Of a stretch of DNA of 64,000 nucleotides, positions 15,901 through 30,900 are shown piece after piece (the stretch's first letter is position 1; each line of letters starts with the position of its first letter). Source of the DNA: Numida meleagris. Lineage: Eukaryota > Chordata > Aves > Galliformes > Numididae. Position numbers and translations under genes: made by a program. The notes under the pieces were generated by a model that searched no databases, was not told the DNA's origin, and was given only the letters and a program-made list of their open reading frames with translations. The stretch is from positions 29,471,226 through 29,535,225 of the forward strand of contig NC_034411.1 of assembly GCF_002078875.1 (NCBI RefSeq), read 5' to 3'.

Positions 15901-18900
15901 CTGGGCTCGTTTAGCTTGGGGAAGAGAAAGCTCCAGGGAGACCTCATTGTGGCCTTCCAGTACTTGAAGAGAACATATAGAATGATAGAATCGCTCAGGT
16001 TGGAAAAGACCTTAAAGATCATCAAGTCCAACTGCAACCTAACCATACTACTCTAACTCTAACAACCCATCACTAAATCATGTCCCTGAGTACCACATCC
16101 AAACGGTTTTTAAACACATTCAGGGATGGTGACTCAACCACCTCCCTGGGGAGCCTATTCCAGTGCTTAACAACTAACTCTACCCCTAACCCTTTCAGTA
16201 AAGAAGTTTTTCCTGATATCCAACCTAAACCTCCCCCGGCACAACTTGAGGCTATTTCCCCTTGTCCTGTCACCTGTCACCAGTGAGAAGAGAGCAACCC
16301 TGCTCTCACTGCAATCACCTTTGTTGTATATACAAGAGGGAGTACGTCTGTTTACGAGGGTAGATAGTGATAGGACAAGGGGGAATGGTTTTAAACTAAG
16401 ACAGGGGAGGTTTAGGTTAGATATTAGGAGGAAATTTTTCACAGAGAAGGTGGTGATGCACTGGAACAGGCTGTCCAAGGAGGTTGTGGATGCCCCATCC
16501 CTGGAGGCATTCAAGGCCAGGCTGGATGTGGCTCTGGGGAGCCTGGTCTAGTGGCTGGCGACCCTGCACACAGCAGGGGGGTTGAAACTACATGATCATT
16601 ATGGTCCTTTTCAACCCAGGCCATTCTATGATTCTATGATTAAGAAGAACATAAAAGAGGTTTCAGTAGTGGGGGGAGCTACAGTGATGATTTGAGCAGA
16701 GCCTAGCACTGCCCCATGCCAGATCAGTGCCACTGCTGGCCAGAGTTGAGGCACTGAGTGACATCGATTGTGCCTCAGGGAGAGCAGATTTAAGAAAGAG
16801 AAAAAACTGCTGTGCAACAGCAGCTGGGAGAGAGGAGTGAGGAATGTGAGAGAAAGCCTGCAGACACCAAGGTCAGTGCAGAAACAGCACAGGAGGTGCT
16901 CCAGGCATGGAGCAGAAGTTCCCTGAAGTTCAGCGGAGGCCCATGGTGGAGCAGGCTGTCCCCCTGCAGCCCCTGAGCACCATGCAAAACATCTCCACCG
17001 TGCAGCCCATGGAGGAGCCCACAGCGCTACAGAGCTGGTGCCTGTGGAGACCAATGATGGAGCACTCCACTCCTGAAGAATGTGCCCCGTGGTACAGACT
17101 CATGTTGGAGCAGTGCCTGGAGAGCTGTAGCCTGCAGGAAGTCCATGTAGGATCAGTTCAGGACTTACTGATATCCAGTTTATCCTCAGCATACTCAATT
17201 ATACTAATTTGATCAGTCTTAAATAAATCACTTCTTATCACAAAATACCTCTTTAAACTCAGCTTCTTTATCTTTGCCCTTGCTATCATCACCATGAGGA
17301 GCTGCAGTATCTTCTTTCTCATCTTCAGTATCTTCAAACATGATACGTTTTCCTTTTCCTGTAAAATAATTATATATATATTTTTTGTTAACTGAAATAT
17401 GTGTTCTGCTTTGAAGCACGCTGTCCCCTCCACCTCTTCACAGTTAAAATAATATTGCTATTAATTTTAGTAGCGCTTGGATCAGCTAAGTGGATGTATT
17501 TCACGCCATTTTGTAGGAACCTGGTTAAGAGGCCAGCTTATAAGCTTCAGGCTAACAAACATCATACAGTACAAGCGTGTTTGTAAAGATAGGCAGAAGG
17601 ACATGAATATATCAGCTGGAAGAGGCAAAAAATCAATATGAACTATTTAACAAAATACAGAGAAGCATCTTTTCATCAGGTTTTTTGTCCTGGTTCCTGA
17701 TATTTAACTATCTGGAGCACTAACCTTTCCTTGCCTCTATACCTGAAGGAAACAACCCAGAAGGAAAAAATCCTGGGTAAGAAATGGAGGTCCCTTACTG
17801 ATTTAACTTCAAAATACATATTGCTGTTGAAAAGAAACTACAAATACAATGCTACAAGACCTCTAAAAATCTTTGCAACACACCCCAGAGCAGTGGGGAC
17901 CAGATACCCCAATCAACAGTGAACTTTGTACAAACAATTGATGGTCAGTTGACTGTACTAATTAAACTGGCCAGTCAGTAAAAGTTGTTTTTGTGATGAT
18001 AAAATACCACTGTGACAGAAAAATTGCTAAGAGATAGACAGTACCAAGTGTTTGATGTAGCTGAAAAGAACACTGTATTTCACTTAAAGAAAACAAAAAG
18101 TTGAAAAAAACTTGAAAAAAAAGAACGAGTAGGAGAAAAGGAACCATAATGTTCATTGTCTAGAACAGTATCTTGGTTATCTAAACAGGACAGAGTTTAA
18201 TTCTAGAAACTCCACCAATAATGAATTACATGTATTATTTCAAACACTAGTGATTTAACTTAGAAGTCATTAATGAATGCAGAAGGGTGACATAGATGTA
18301 ACCAAGGTAGGAAGAAGAAATGTGAAGAAAATTAGCTATAACAATTCAAATTTGATATGTGCTAGTTAAATCTACAGAAAAATGTTATTTAAACAATCAT
18401 AATTACCAACCTGGTAATGCCTGCTTTTTTGAGGCTTTCTTAGAAGATTTAATTTCATAATTTTTTTCAAATACAGATATTAGGTCTTGAACAGCATCTT
18501 CAATATTCATACTTTTGTGGTTCAATAATTCAGCACATTCTTTAGTATAAACCTGTTAAGGAAAAATATCGAGGAATTATCTTAGTACCACTAATTATCT
18601 TCTCATTGTTCCCTTTCATGAAGAACCAAATAATTTCCTCAATATTGCATCCTTCGGACAGAAACTACATGAAGGAAAGAATTCATTTCAATGAAATAGA
18701 AACATTCTGAGAACAAAACTGAGAAACTAAAACCAAAATCTTTATGGTATTTATAAAATTTTCTATTACATTATATTTTAATGATTTTTTTTCAAAATTT
18801 AAAAATGCAATGGCATTTTCAAAAGCCAGAAAAAATCACTGATTACTGAAGCAAGGTCAAAATCTGAATCTGGTGTAATTCAAATAAATCCTTTCAACTA

Positions 18901-21900
18901 TTATTTATGATTTTATTTACCTGCATTCAGCTAAGGAGTCTCATTTGAAGTCAAGGAAACTTTGAAATTCTCAACCATACTTTTTGGAAAGTATTTTTTA
19001 ACCTTCTCAAAAACAAACAAAAAAACCCAACAGTTTGGAAAAAAATAAAAAGTAAATATTAAAAAAGTCCATATATATGCCCAAGTATCTTCATACAAAA
19101 AAAAAATCTATATAAGACAGTAAATATAAAATGATATATGCAATAAAATTGTATATGCAATACTACAGTATAAGTACCTCAAATACCTAAGTATCAACTT
19201 ATGCTCTTAAAATATTTTAACAAAATATAATGTTTTGTACTTCTGCTGGGAAAATAATTATTTTCTAGATTTATATTAATTTACAAAGGCATTGTTTTTA
19301 ACACAATCAAGAATTCTTGTTCATGTATGTAAAGCAGCACATACCTCATTAGAGGTCAACATATCCTCTATTTTGACAGGGCCATCTACTGGTAAGACAA
19401 TTAAAAGAGTATTTGATATTTCTTTTAATATTAAGTCAATCCGTACTTCACATAAATCATTTACCTAGAAAAAGATGATATTAGTACCATACTTTCATAT
19501 GTAAAGCGTGATCTAGACCTCTAGGGAGTTCTAACAGATAATACTGCAGTACTATATCTTGCAGAAAGAATAAAATTCTCTCTCTCTACTATTTAAAAAT
19601 TAAGAAAATCTCTGAGAAAGTGAATCATTACAGGAAAAAAAAAAAACAACAAAACAACTGAAGTAAGAGCACAAATTGTAAATATCTTAAGACAACAGAA
19701 ACAGATTTTAAAAAGGAAGCAAAACAATGCCTCCTGAGCTATGGCAGTTTAAGAGATATTTACAGTGGCTAAATATAGTCCGTTGTTTTTTTTTTTAAAC
19801 TGTGAATTATCTTCTATTATTATAGGGGGAATTTAGGGAGACAAGTAGCCAACAAAAATATTCAGCCTTAACACATTCTACTATAGACAATCTGAAATAT
19901 GATCAATGAAAGAAGAGATGTAACACTGGAAATAATGACAAAATCGGTAAAACGATTTTTAAAAGATTATTACTGTGCACAGTTTCTTTTTAGACAGCTT
20001 GTTAAAAGCAACATCTTGTAATTCATAAGAATCTGTTAATGAATGCTTGGAATGTTCCATGTTGGAAAACTGAGACATACGAATGCTGGAGAAAGTGAAA
20101 TCTTTAGAGTAATTTGGTGCTTTCATCTGTTTCTTCACAGATTCCTGGTCATCAGCATTACATTTTGAAATTCATCTTCAGATTACTTTGGACGATAACA
20201 GCAATGATCTAATTTCTGAATGAGTTTCTATTGCTAGTTTTTTGAGCTGATCAGTCTTGGAAAGCAGATGAATGAGCAACACTGGAAAGAATTACCTCCT
20301 ATGCCTTGAGAACCGTATCAGAACATGGCCCCAGTACTTAAGAGTAACTTCTTTAAATTTATTTTCTTCTGCTAGAATAAAACAGAACTCTTGTTCCACT
20401 ATGTTACCTGTGCTAGACTTACAGAGGAGCTCAAGATTCCCGAACTAATCTTCTTAAACAGAAAATACAATTTATGATACTACTAAGAGGTATCATAGCC
20501 ATACAGTTCAACAGTCAAGCCAGAAATACAAATAGGAAGAGGAAGAAGCATTAATACAGGTCCTCAAGTATGTTAGAAGAAATCAGAAATTGTTTGGCAA
20601 TCACTAAGGAAAAAAAACATAGACTGATTCAGAATACAGAGAAATGTAAGGGGAAAGTATGCTTCCTTCCATTATCTAGTGAACTCCACAAGACAGTTTC
20701 ACAGCACGCCTACTGTGAATACTGTTAGCAGTAGAAGTTTCTCCACTGGTCAGTCTTTGCATAGAGGTATCTTCTCTGCAACTGCACTCATGAACAAGTG
20801 CTCAGAAAAGAAGAATGTAAAAATCAGAGTGACAGTCACAACATTTGTAGACAACAGGTGGAAATACATTGTACTGAAAGAACAGAAGCAAAGATCACAC
20901 ATATGAGGGTAATTGTTGGAGAGAATCAATGAGTCAATTTTCCAAAAAGATACAAAACATACTTTTAAAAGCAAACAAAACTACATATTCCAAGTGGTAA
21001 GCCTACATTAATATGCAATATGAAGAGCAGTCCACTTGGAATAATTTCTCTAAAACAGCATTTCAATTTCAATTGATCAAAAGTGTACCTTTTTCAAAAA
21101 CTGTTTAAACATACACAAAACTTCATCAGCTTCTTGAAAGAAACTGTTCAGTGTCACTGATGACCAAGTCAGCATAGTAAGTCCTTGCCTCAGCACAGCT
21201 TCCATCTAAGCATAAAAAACATGTTTATTTAATAGATTTTTTAAAAATGAGAAATACAAAACAAATGCCATTATTATTAGAATCACTAATGTCACTGATG
21301 AGGTGAAGAGTTGTGCAAGTTTTGTAGAGAAGCTTACAAATTTTCAAGGAAAATATCAAAGAAATGTATGCAACATTGTGGGAGAGAGGGTAGTACGTAC
21401 TACAGCCTCCGTCCACAGCTGTTAAGTGTACCTGCCCAGCAAAGATCTTCCTCTTTCTGTTCTCCTGGATAGTATCTTTTAGTGCTTGTCACTAGTTTAA
21501 AAAAAACTGTCATTCTCTGGATCTTCTTTTTTTCCCCATCTTGAAAATGGGGGTAATGTTTCTACTTTTCCAGTCAGTGGGTACTTCACCAGACTACCAT
21601 GACCGTTTAAATATGATGGATAGCAGCTTCACAGCTTCATCTACCAGTTCCCTCAGAACCTGTGGATGGATCTCATCAGGTCCTGTGTACTTGTGTACCT
21701 TCAGGTTCTTTAAATAGTCTCAAACCTGATCTTCACTTAGAATGGGCACACCTTCCTTCTCCCAGTTCTTATCTTTGCTTTCTGCAATTTGGGTGGTTTG
21801 GCTAGAGCCCTTGCCGGTGAAGACTGAGGCAAAGAAGTCACTGATTACCTCAGCTTTCTCCATAGCCCTCGTGACCAGGTCTCCAGTTTCCTTCCAGAGA

Positions 21901-24900
21901 TGGCCCACATCTTCCCTGGCCTTCTTTTTATCACTGATACACCTGTAGAATAATTTCTTCTTGTTCTCCTTTATGTCCCTGGATAGATTTAATTCTGTCT
22001 GGGTTTTAGCTTTCCTAACCTGGTCCCTGGCTGCTCAGACAACTTCTTTGTAGTCCTCCCAGGTAACCCATTCCTACTTCCACTCCCTATAGACATTTTT
22101 TTTTTTGTGTGCCAAAGTCCAGGAGCTATTTGTTTATTCACAGAGACCTCCTGGCATTCTTGCCCGCCTTCCTCTTTCTCAGGATGCACTGCTTCTGGGC
22201 TTGGAGGAGACGGTCCATTAATACTGACCAGCTTTCTTGGACCCCTCTTCCCTCCAAGGCTTTATCCTATGTCACCCCACCAAGCAGTTCCCTGAAGAGA
22301 TCAATCAAAGTCTGTTCTCCTAAAGTCCAAAGCAGCAAACTTGCTGTAAACCCTCTTGGATGCCTTAAGGATCTTGAAATCCACTATTTCATGGCCACTG
22401 TAGCCAAGGCTGCCCTTGAGTTTCCCATTACTCACCAGCCCCTCCTGGTTGGTGAGGACAAGGTCCAGCATGCCATCTTTTTTCATGGGTTCCTGTACCA
22501 CTTGGAAGAGGAAGTTATCATCAATGCATTTCAGGAACCTCTTCGATTGCTGGTGCCCTGCTGTGTTGTCCTTCCAACAGATATCAGGGTGGTTGAAGTC
22601 CCCCATGAGGACCATAATTATTTGTTTTTCAACCTCAAACCTATCTAAAGACATCTTCTATTCTTGCCTTTTATAATTTTGTTTTTTCTCTCCAAACTTT
22701 AAAATATAGAGTAGTTCAGTTGGAAGGGACCTTCAAAGGTCATCTAGTCCAACTACCTGACCTCTTTAGAGCTAAGGAAAAGTTACAGCATATTACTGAG
22801 GGCACTGTCCAAATGCCTCTTGAACACTGACAGACATGAGGCATGAACCAACTCTCTAGGAAGATATTCCAGAATTTGACCACACTCCTGGTAAACATAG
22901 GTTTCCTAATGTCCAGTCTGAATCTGGACAGCTGAATCTTGGAGCAGCTTTGTGCCGCTGCCATGCACTTCAGCCTCCTTTTCTCCAAAGGAAACGAAAG
23001 TATCATCAGCCTCATCTGATAAGTCATAAGTCATGCCTTCCAGTGCTTTTACCAGCTTTGTTCCCCTCCTCTGCACACTTTCAAGAGCCTTAACATCCTT
23101 TTAATATCATGGAGCCCAGAACTTCACACAATATTCAAGGTGAGGCCACACCATTGTTAAATACAGCAGGAAAATTATCTCTTTTGACCAGCATGCTATG
23201 TGTTCAGTGCATCCCAAAATGCAGTTTGTCCTCCTGGGTACCAGGGCACACTGCTGGCTCATACCGAGCCTGCTGTCAATCCTTTTATTATAAACTCTAT
23301 GGTATTTAAAAAACAAAACAAAAACAAACAAACAAAAAACCACTACAGACATTTCTCTTCCTTATTTCCCTTACTAAATTCTTAGTTTCCTATGGTCTGT
23401 TTCTTCTCTATTTGTCACCACCAAGATGTTCAGCACACAGCTGAAATTAGTTCCTTTTCCTGTCACTGTATGATATATATATATCAAGCTCCTTTATATG
23501 CAAATCCTGGAACCTCTATGGAGATGAAACTGTAAGGAAAAGCAGGTTCTGTACTACCTCCAAACCTTGAAAATCAACCTTTCCAACCTCTCCCATAGAG
23601 CTCTCCTGAAACTTTTGCTTATTATTCCAAAACGTTTCACTGATGTCCTGGTATAAAGCCACCACAATATAAAATTTTGCCATCTCCATCATCCCTGAAG
23701 TGACAGAAATTTTATTTCACTTATATTACTGAGAAATTTTGAGTTAGTTTCACTCATGGTTATTTTTGAACAGTCACCTATCACGCCTGCTCCTGCAGCT
23801 TGATGTTTATGAAGTGAGACTCTACATAGTCCATTCTAATGTTTCTTTTTGCTAATGAAGATCACAGACTGAAAATATAATTCAACTCATACAGACACAC
23901 AGATATTTGCAAATAAAGCTATTTCTATCACCCAAATACATACTAGCACTTTTAGTGCTTTTGTGCAAAGTATTTAACTCCACAATGCGGGAATAGTGCT
24001 ATTATAGATAACCAGCTTAACCAATCTACACAAGTTCAGACTTGCTCATTCCAGCTTTGGATCTATTCTTTCTTCCCTCCTTTGTATGTAGTGAAGACTT
24101 CTGTATCCAAAAAACATTTTCATCTTCTGTTGTTTGTACAGTAGTGGTAATTCTCTTTTGCTAATAGTTTTCTCTTAAATACATACGTAGGTATATGATT
24201 CCCTCCACAGTATAATCATATTCACCATGGTCTCGATTCTTCTGTATCAGTGAACTGAATGAGTCAATTCACAAGGCTAATAATTATCTCCAAAGGCCAC
24301 AACATTTAGTATTTCAGCTAAATGAAATATGTGAAAATCCATAGATTGAAATAAGTGATAACATACCTCCATGTCAAAGACAAAGACTTGCATAGATAAA
24401 TACACCTACGAAGTCCATATTCTTAGTTCTACTGGGTTCATATCTCAAAGACACTAAGGTTATTCTACTGTAATACACGTTATTTGAGCATTATTGTCTG
24501 AGGGATACAAAGAGCAAATTTTTGGTCTTGAAGCTTTCAGCAAAATTCATAAGTATGCAACTCACAGATCAATATAAATATTTTTAAGTTATAAACTATT
24601 ATCATGTTACTCTAAATTCCTCTGAAGTGACCTGAAGTGCATTTAGCAATACCAACCTTTTGCATTTTTGGTGCCATTAAATTTACAAAAATGGTTCGGG
24701 TGTCTTGACATAAATCTTCATAATACTGGAGAAGACCCTGTTAATTATGAGGAAAGAGTAGTATCAAGATGAACATTTTAAGTGCTTTCTTTAGGGATGT
24801 AAACAACTTGTTACATAATCAAATCATCACAGAAAAAAAAAAAAAAAAACAAAAAAAAAGTAAACAAAACAAGCAAAAAAAAAGAGAACCAAAAACAAGG

Positions 24901-27900
24901 AAGGCAGTATAAGGCTACTCTTGAAAAAAAATGTAGTATTTTATACTGACATTACATAGCTATGTACACCATATCTGTAAGGTAATAAAACTGACTATAT
25001 GAACAATGTATGATCTTTCTCTAAAGCTAAAGACAGCTTGAACTATAGTGACCATAATTTGCAGTTTCTTCTTGAAATTGAGTATTACATGCTTTTGATA
25101 ATTAGAGTCACATATAAACTCATTTTTTAAATGTCATCTTGCCTTTTCTTATACATACGCACACATACTGGAAAAAAAAAAAAAAAAAAGAGAGGTAACA
25201 CACTCAAAATCTTACATGGTATACCTAATCCCCAAGATACAAACTTATTGACAAGTTTGTGGCAAATACTGAAAAAGATAGCAGACACTTGACTTCTCTC
25301 ATGGGTAGTCTGCTAAGTTCTTCATGTTTTTGTGGCTCATCATATCTTCCAAATAAAGAATTCCAATCTTCACTTCTGTTGAACCACTTTTTACTGATTT
25401 CCAAAGAGTGAATGCATTTCAGATAGCTTTAATTGCTTCATCGCCAGAATACATTTAACACAGCTCAGGGTACAAGAAATAATCAAATAGCACACAGCAG
25501 TTAGTACAGGTTTTTAAAAGGAGATCCTCTATGTCCACCTGCACATTCCACTGACTTACCTCCAGTAAGTCACATTCATCTCTGCAGACAAGTTTTTGTT
25601 GTTGTTGTTGTTGTTCTTGCTTTGTTGTTGTTGTTCGGATTTGGAAGCTTTTTGTTTGTTTTACAAATTCTTGAGAATACATTATTTGCTAAATTCTTGC
25701 CTAAATCTGTATATTCCTAAACACTAGTGATGATCTGAGGAAAAAGTACAATTCTTGATCGGATTCATTTTAATCTATCCTGATAAATCTATTTTACTTT
25801 TACCAAAGCATAATAAGGATCAAAAAAGATTAACCTTGGAAAAACTGATATATTTTTTTCTCCAAAGTAAAAATAATAGTTTTTAAATTTACCTCTAAAC
25901 GCAACTTGTTTGACTTCAGGTTATTTTCTACTTTTGCTATCCTTTTGGCTTGTTCTGGTACATCCAAACCCAATTTTATCATACATTTGGTCTCTCGAAC
26001 AATCTCTGGAATCTGAGGATCAAAATTAACCAGGAACTTTCCAGTTTGAGGATGACGTACAAGCACTGTGGCTTGTAAGGCTGTAAAGACATTTTTATAT
26101 CAGTTTCTACGACAAACAATTATTTCAGTTATTACTGAACACAAATTTCTAACATATTACTATAGAGTGACTAAATATATGTGGTTATTTGTGAAGTAGC
26201 TTTACGCTGCTTTCAGTTAAAGAAAACGTACAAACAACTCACTATATTCACTTTTCGCTATACAAACTCTGTCTTCATGAACAAAGCAAGCAACAGATAT
26301 AGTATTATTTGTGGCATATTTTCTCTTGGCTTGAGTTATAACATTATGAACGCAGATTTCTAATGAAATGGAAAAGTTTCAGGAGATGCTCAGTATCTTA
26401 CAGGAATTTGTTCATTCACAAGATGAATGCTTAGATAATATTTCAAAAATCCCAAATTAAAAGTGTAAGCATGTGATGACTGTAGGATAACATAAAATTA
26501 AAATTTTATTCTTACAGATCTTTTTGTAGATTTGAAGTCACAAAGTGTCTACAATTTATATGCAAAATGTACTCAAAAAAGTCAACTCTTACATCATCTT
26601 AAAACAGTAGAGCTTGGTTATCGTTTTTTTTCCTAGCCATAAAGCTATACTTGTCCTGAGAGGGACAGGAGTACCACAAATATATAAGTTACTAAAGTGG
26701 AAAGGAAATGGGAAGGCTTCTTAAATGGAACACACATAGAATATGAATATAGAAATCAAGTGTTGTGGACCTTAAATTTGTTTCAGTACCTTTCTTCCAA
26801 TTGTCTGTCAAAAAGTGTACCAAATCTGCAATCCTCTGGTTCAAAATAATATTCAGGAATACCAATTTGTATTATTGGAACGGCATATTGGATAATTATT
26901 AATTTACATATTTTAAGGGTGAATGAGACCCAAAAATTATTTGATTTGCATTACCTAGCATTCAGTAACAATTAAAAGAAGCTAATTACAATTTCAATTA
27001 CTTACGATATTGTAATTCTGAAATTTCCTTCATCCACGCATTATGATAGACTACCTCAAATTCTACCAAGACATAGGCAATTCTGTTGTATAATCGAACA
27101 ACTGCTTTACCCTCTGGACTTGTCAAAATATTTGAATTTTTCTGTTAAAATACAGAACATTCAAATTAAAATCATATCCCATTAGAAGCAGAAAAACAGC
27201 ACTGGCTGGAATGGTGTAATACTTTGGGTGAAGGCAGACATATCAACAAATCAGTGCATATTTCCAGGTTGGGGTGCTAGTCAAGAGATAAGTCAAACAA
27301 ACACTACATCTTGGATTCACACGAGTAGTTATTTGGAAAATATATTTTTAATAGCAATTCACATACAAATAAATAAGTTATCTAGCATACGAGAAGTCAC
27401 TACATCATAGCCAGAAACAGTATGGTCACTCTCCTGAAGTAAGGTCACTGGTAATAATAACATTTGATTCTTCTTTGCATAAACTTACATGGAAATAGTT
27501 GATTGGCTCATTTATCCTCCTGAAGAGCTGTCTCACCCACAGTATCTTTCCTGCAACAGGTGGCATGTTTCGAGCAAGAGGGGGGTCATCTTTTTGAATC
27601 TGGTAAATCTGCAATATTGTTAGATAAATGAATTAAAAGGAAAAAAAGAAATAAAACCTCTTTTGAAATGTTAAACTGTTTTTCCTCCACTACCACAGTT
27701 TTTATCTCCTTTCAAACAAATTAAATTTGTATAAAGTGAAATGATAGTCTACAGAGAAAAATGAACTGGTTTACAACATGATACTTGAGTAGAAAGGGAA
27801 TATGGACATTGAGTTCAGATGCAGGTGTTAATTTTGCACACATATAAAATCATACAGGAATTCTCCTCCAAATGTTTAATCAAATGATGCAAACAGTCTT

Positions 27901-30900
27901 CAGAAGTTCATTCACATTTACTCTGCGGTAATAGTATACTACATAAGCAATGCAAAAATACAAAAATATCATTTACCCACTTTTTGTAACTAGTTATACT
28001 ACTGCAGCATCAGATAACACACATAGATAAATGAGAATTAACTTCAGAGGCCTCATAAAATAACAAAACAAATGGTAAGTTCAGATGAACATTTGTCAGT
28101 AAATATTATATATTTTTTATTTACTTGCTGAAGTAATAAAGGCAAAGATTTTGCTTCAAAATTAGAATTTATGCTATGATACATCTGCCTGGAAGAGCAA
28201 TGTGTATATATCACATTTTCCTACGTACTCAGGCCTCATTTCTGTAATAGAAAAAAAGTCTTAAAAAAGTTAAACACTGAAAGTCAGTTATTGAAATAGA
28301 AAGAATACATACAAATTATGCATATTAAAGTATTTGTTCTTATATTAAAATGTTTGAAATTTACTGCAAAGAAATAAAGTACCTTTTTAATAGCTTCAAG
28401 TTCTGCTACATAATGTTTAAGAATACAAGCAGTTGTATATGTTACTTCTTCTTGAAGGCATGGCATTTTCAGATTCTGAAATCTGTATTAAAAACAAGTA
28501 CCTAAAGTTATATTTTTATAACACTATTTATTTTCTTCTTTTTTTCTTCTTCTTTCCATTCTGAGATACATAAATATTAAGTAAAATGAAAGAAGCACAA
28601 ATCTAGGAATCACTTCTCAATCTGTGTAATTTTTTGGTTGTTGTCTTGGGCAAGTTTGACCAACATGAAATTTCAGCTCTAGCTTTACTTATCTGCATAC
28701 ATTTTTCTTTATTAACTTCTTGCACATGCAAAATATATTGTAATGAAATGAAGAAAACGAAGAATATATTGATTTGTGTTAGAAAGCTAAAATACAACTT
28801 TCTTGAAAAGCTGCATGATTTTTAACACCAATAATGAAACAATTTTTCTTAGATCCTTTTTTAGAAAATTAATCATGCTATTTAAATTGCACTAATCAGT
28901 ATTTCACATTGCTTTAAAATATTTTAAAACCAATACCTTTGAAGTAACTGAAGTGCATGTTGTGAAGACAAAATTCTCCCAAAACAAGTACGCATAAATG
29001 TTTGTATCTGTACCTAAGAGACATATAATTTAGTACAGTTTTTCTAGTCATATTGTAATATTTTGTTGTCTGATAATTACTTAATGTAGTACTATTCAGT
29101 AAGTAGTGATGAGATCCTCCACCAAATAAGTTATAAATTGCAGTACTGCTTACCTCTAAACCTTCAATTTTTGCCATGAAGTCCACAAAATCCACATCAA
29201 ATTCCGTTTTTCTTGGATCAAGGATGTCATATTGTTTCTTTTGAACACTTTGGAAGATATTTTTGAATTTTATTGCCATAATATCTATACCTTCAATGGT
29301 AGACATACTCAGTGCACGAAAAGTTTGTACGACATTTATCATCTCTGTAATCTGAAATACAAAAGTTATAATCATGCACGTAATAAATACTTTACTTCCT
29401 CTATTAACTAAAATCTGAGGAAAAAAAATCTAAACAATAGCTAGTCCTCTCAAATTAACTAGCGCATTCAGAAATACTTTGCTTCTGAGCTTCTAAGTAA
29501 AATATCTTATACAGAGCATAGCTAACTCCACTTTCCTCATTAGTTATCACCATATCTCAAAATAATGCACAACCATCTTCATTTTTCTTGTTTGGAATGT
29601 TTTTGTTTTTCATATTTGACTGTTAGGTTAAGTGGGGTCATAAAGAAAAAGAGTTCAAACACGATGTATACAAAATGATGATACGAAGAGGTTTCACCAT
29701 GTAGAAAAACACCAGTCACATATTTTGGAATGTATATACTGCATGATAAGGAAAAACAACAATGAAGCACAGAATTCCTACCTTGTGATGATTACCCCAC
29801 TGCTCTCTTATTCCTCGTTTCACTTTATTCTGCATCTAGAAACACTTATTGTCTGTTCCATGCAAAGCCCATGGATGATGAAGTCCTTTCATTAGATTAG
29901 CAAGGTAAATTTTAAAGCTACAGCAAGTAGCAGAATCATCTGAAGAACTGCGATCAGCATTAATAGAAGTTTTTAATGACTTCGGTCACCATTCCCATAA
30001 TAAAAGTTTGGTATTTTTCACATTATCCTAAACCTCTAAAAATAGCAATGCACATCTAGACTAATTGAGATAATTCACCTAGTTAACACAGAAAAATTGA
30101 CAAGTTCAGTAGAACATTGCAAGGTAATTGTCTAAAATATTTAGATTACTTACTCTGTGGAAGTGTCAAACTTCTCTGAAAAGAAAAGTTAAAAACTCTT
30201 TCACACTTTCATTAAGAACACGTAAAGGTAGGTCTGCCTTGTCAACTTCTCTCTGGAGGAGTCCTACTTCTGTACTGACAATAAGAATACACAATTTACT
30301 CACTTTTTCTAATCTCCTACAAAAAGCTTCAGATTTCCCAAAAATGTACATTTCAGACACTTCAAATGATTTTTCTCCTAAATTTTCCAAAATCTCTTGC
30401 TTTGTTTCATGAAAGCATCTCTGATACTCTTTCAATAGGAAAACACAGTCCTAAAAAGGGAAGAAATAAATATCATATTCATTAAGCTACACTCACACGT
30501 AAGAGATAAGAGAATCAAAATCCACTGTTATTCCAAAGTGGTTAATTATCACTGAGTTCAGTTTCAGTCAACAGGCAGTAATGGCTTACGTACAATGGTT
30601 TTGTTTTAGTATTTGTAGCAAGTATTTGCAGTATATAAATGTCCAGCTGTACAGTCCAGTGAAAAACACAACACTGGGAAATGAGTCATCAAAAACATAA
30701 CAGGAAAGCTTTAGGTGATGTGAAAAATAAAGAGTGGTTTAGAGGACAGTAACATTAATTTAATTTATTGCCAATTAGTAATGGAGCAGAGCAATAAGAA
30801 CTAAAAGCAAACAGTTTTTTAAGTTCTACTCCTTTCCTGGCTCAGCAGAACAGGGAGATGGAGTCCACTTTGTCGGCAGCGGTCTGCTTATAATAATTTG

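Larger units (their letters stand above)
14873..17248 (-). other. DNAH8 intron between exons 22 and 23 (repeat-rich)
   Basis: More than half of this 2.4 kb intron is mobile DNA: a mariner remnant, a nested CR1 pair and an LTR-like repeat, each annotated separately. No exon is missing here because phases 22 to 23 join cleanly. Confidence 0.8.
21206..24656 (-). other. DNAH8 intron between exons 18 and 19 (CR1-rich)
   Basis: 3.5 kb of intron. Its first half is two CR1 LINE pieces (21490-22670 and 22700-23285). The remainder is AT-rich with no recognisable content. Confidence 0.75.

Noticed and set aside
16035..16075. CTAACTCTAAC-type run reminiscent of telomeric repeat
   Set aside because: It is part of the minus-oriented CR1 body and is too short and irregular for an interstitial telomere.
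16907..17212. 101-codon frame with methionine- and glutamate-rich repeats
   Set aside because: It lies in a dispersed repeat also found at 30.8-31.4 kb and is not a gene.
22109..22648. 179-codon plus-strand open frame
   Set aside because: It is the antisense of the CR1 endonuclease coding region, so it is a shadow of the LINE.
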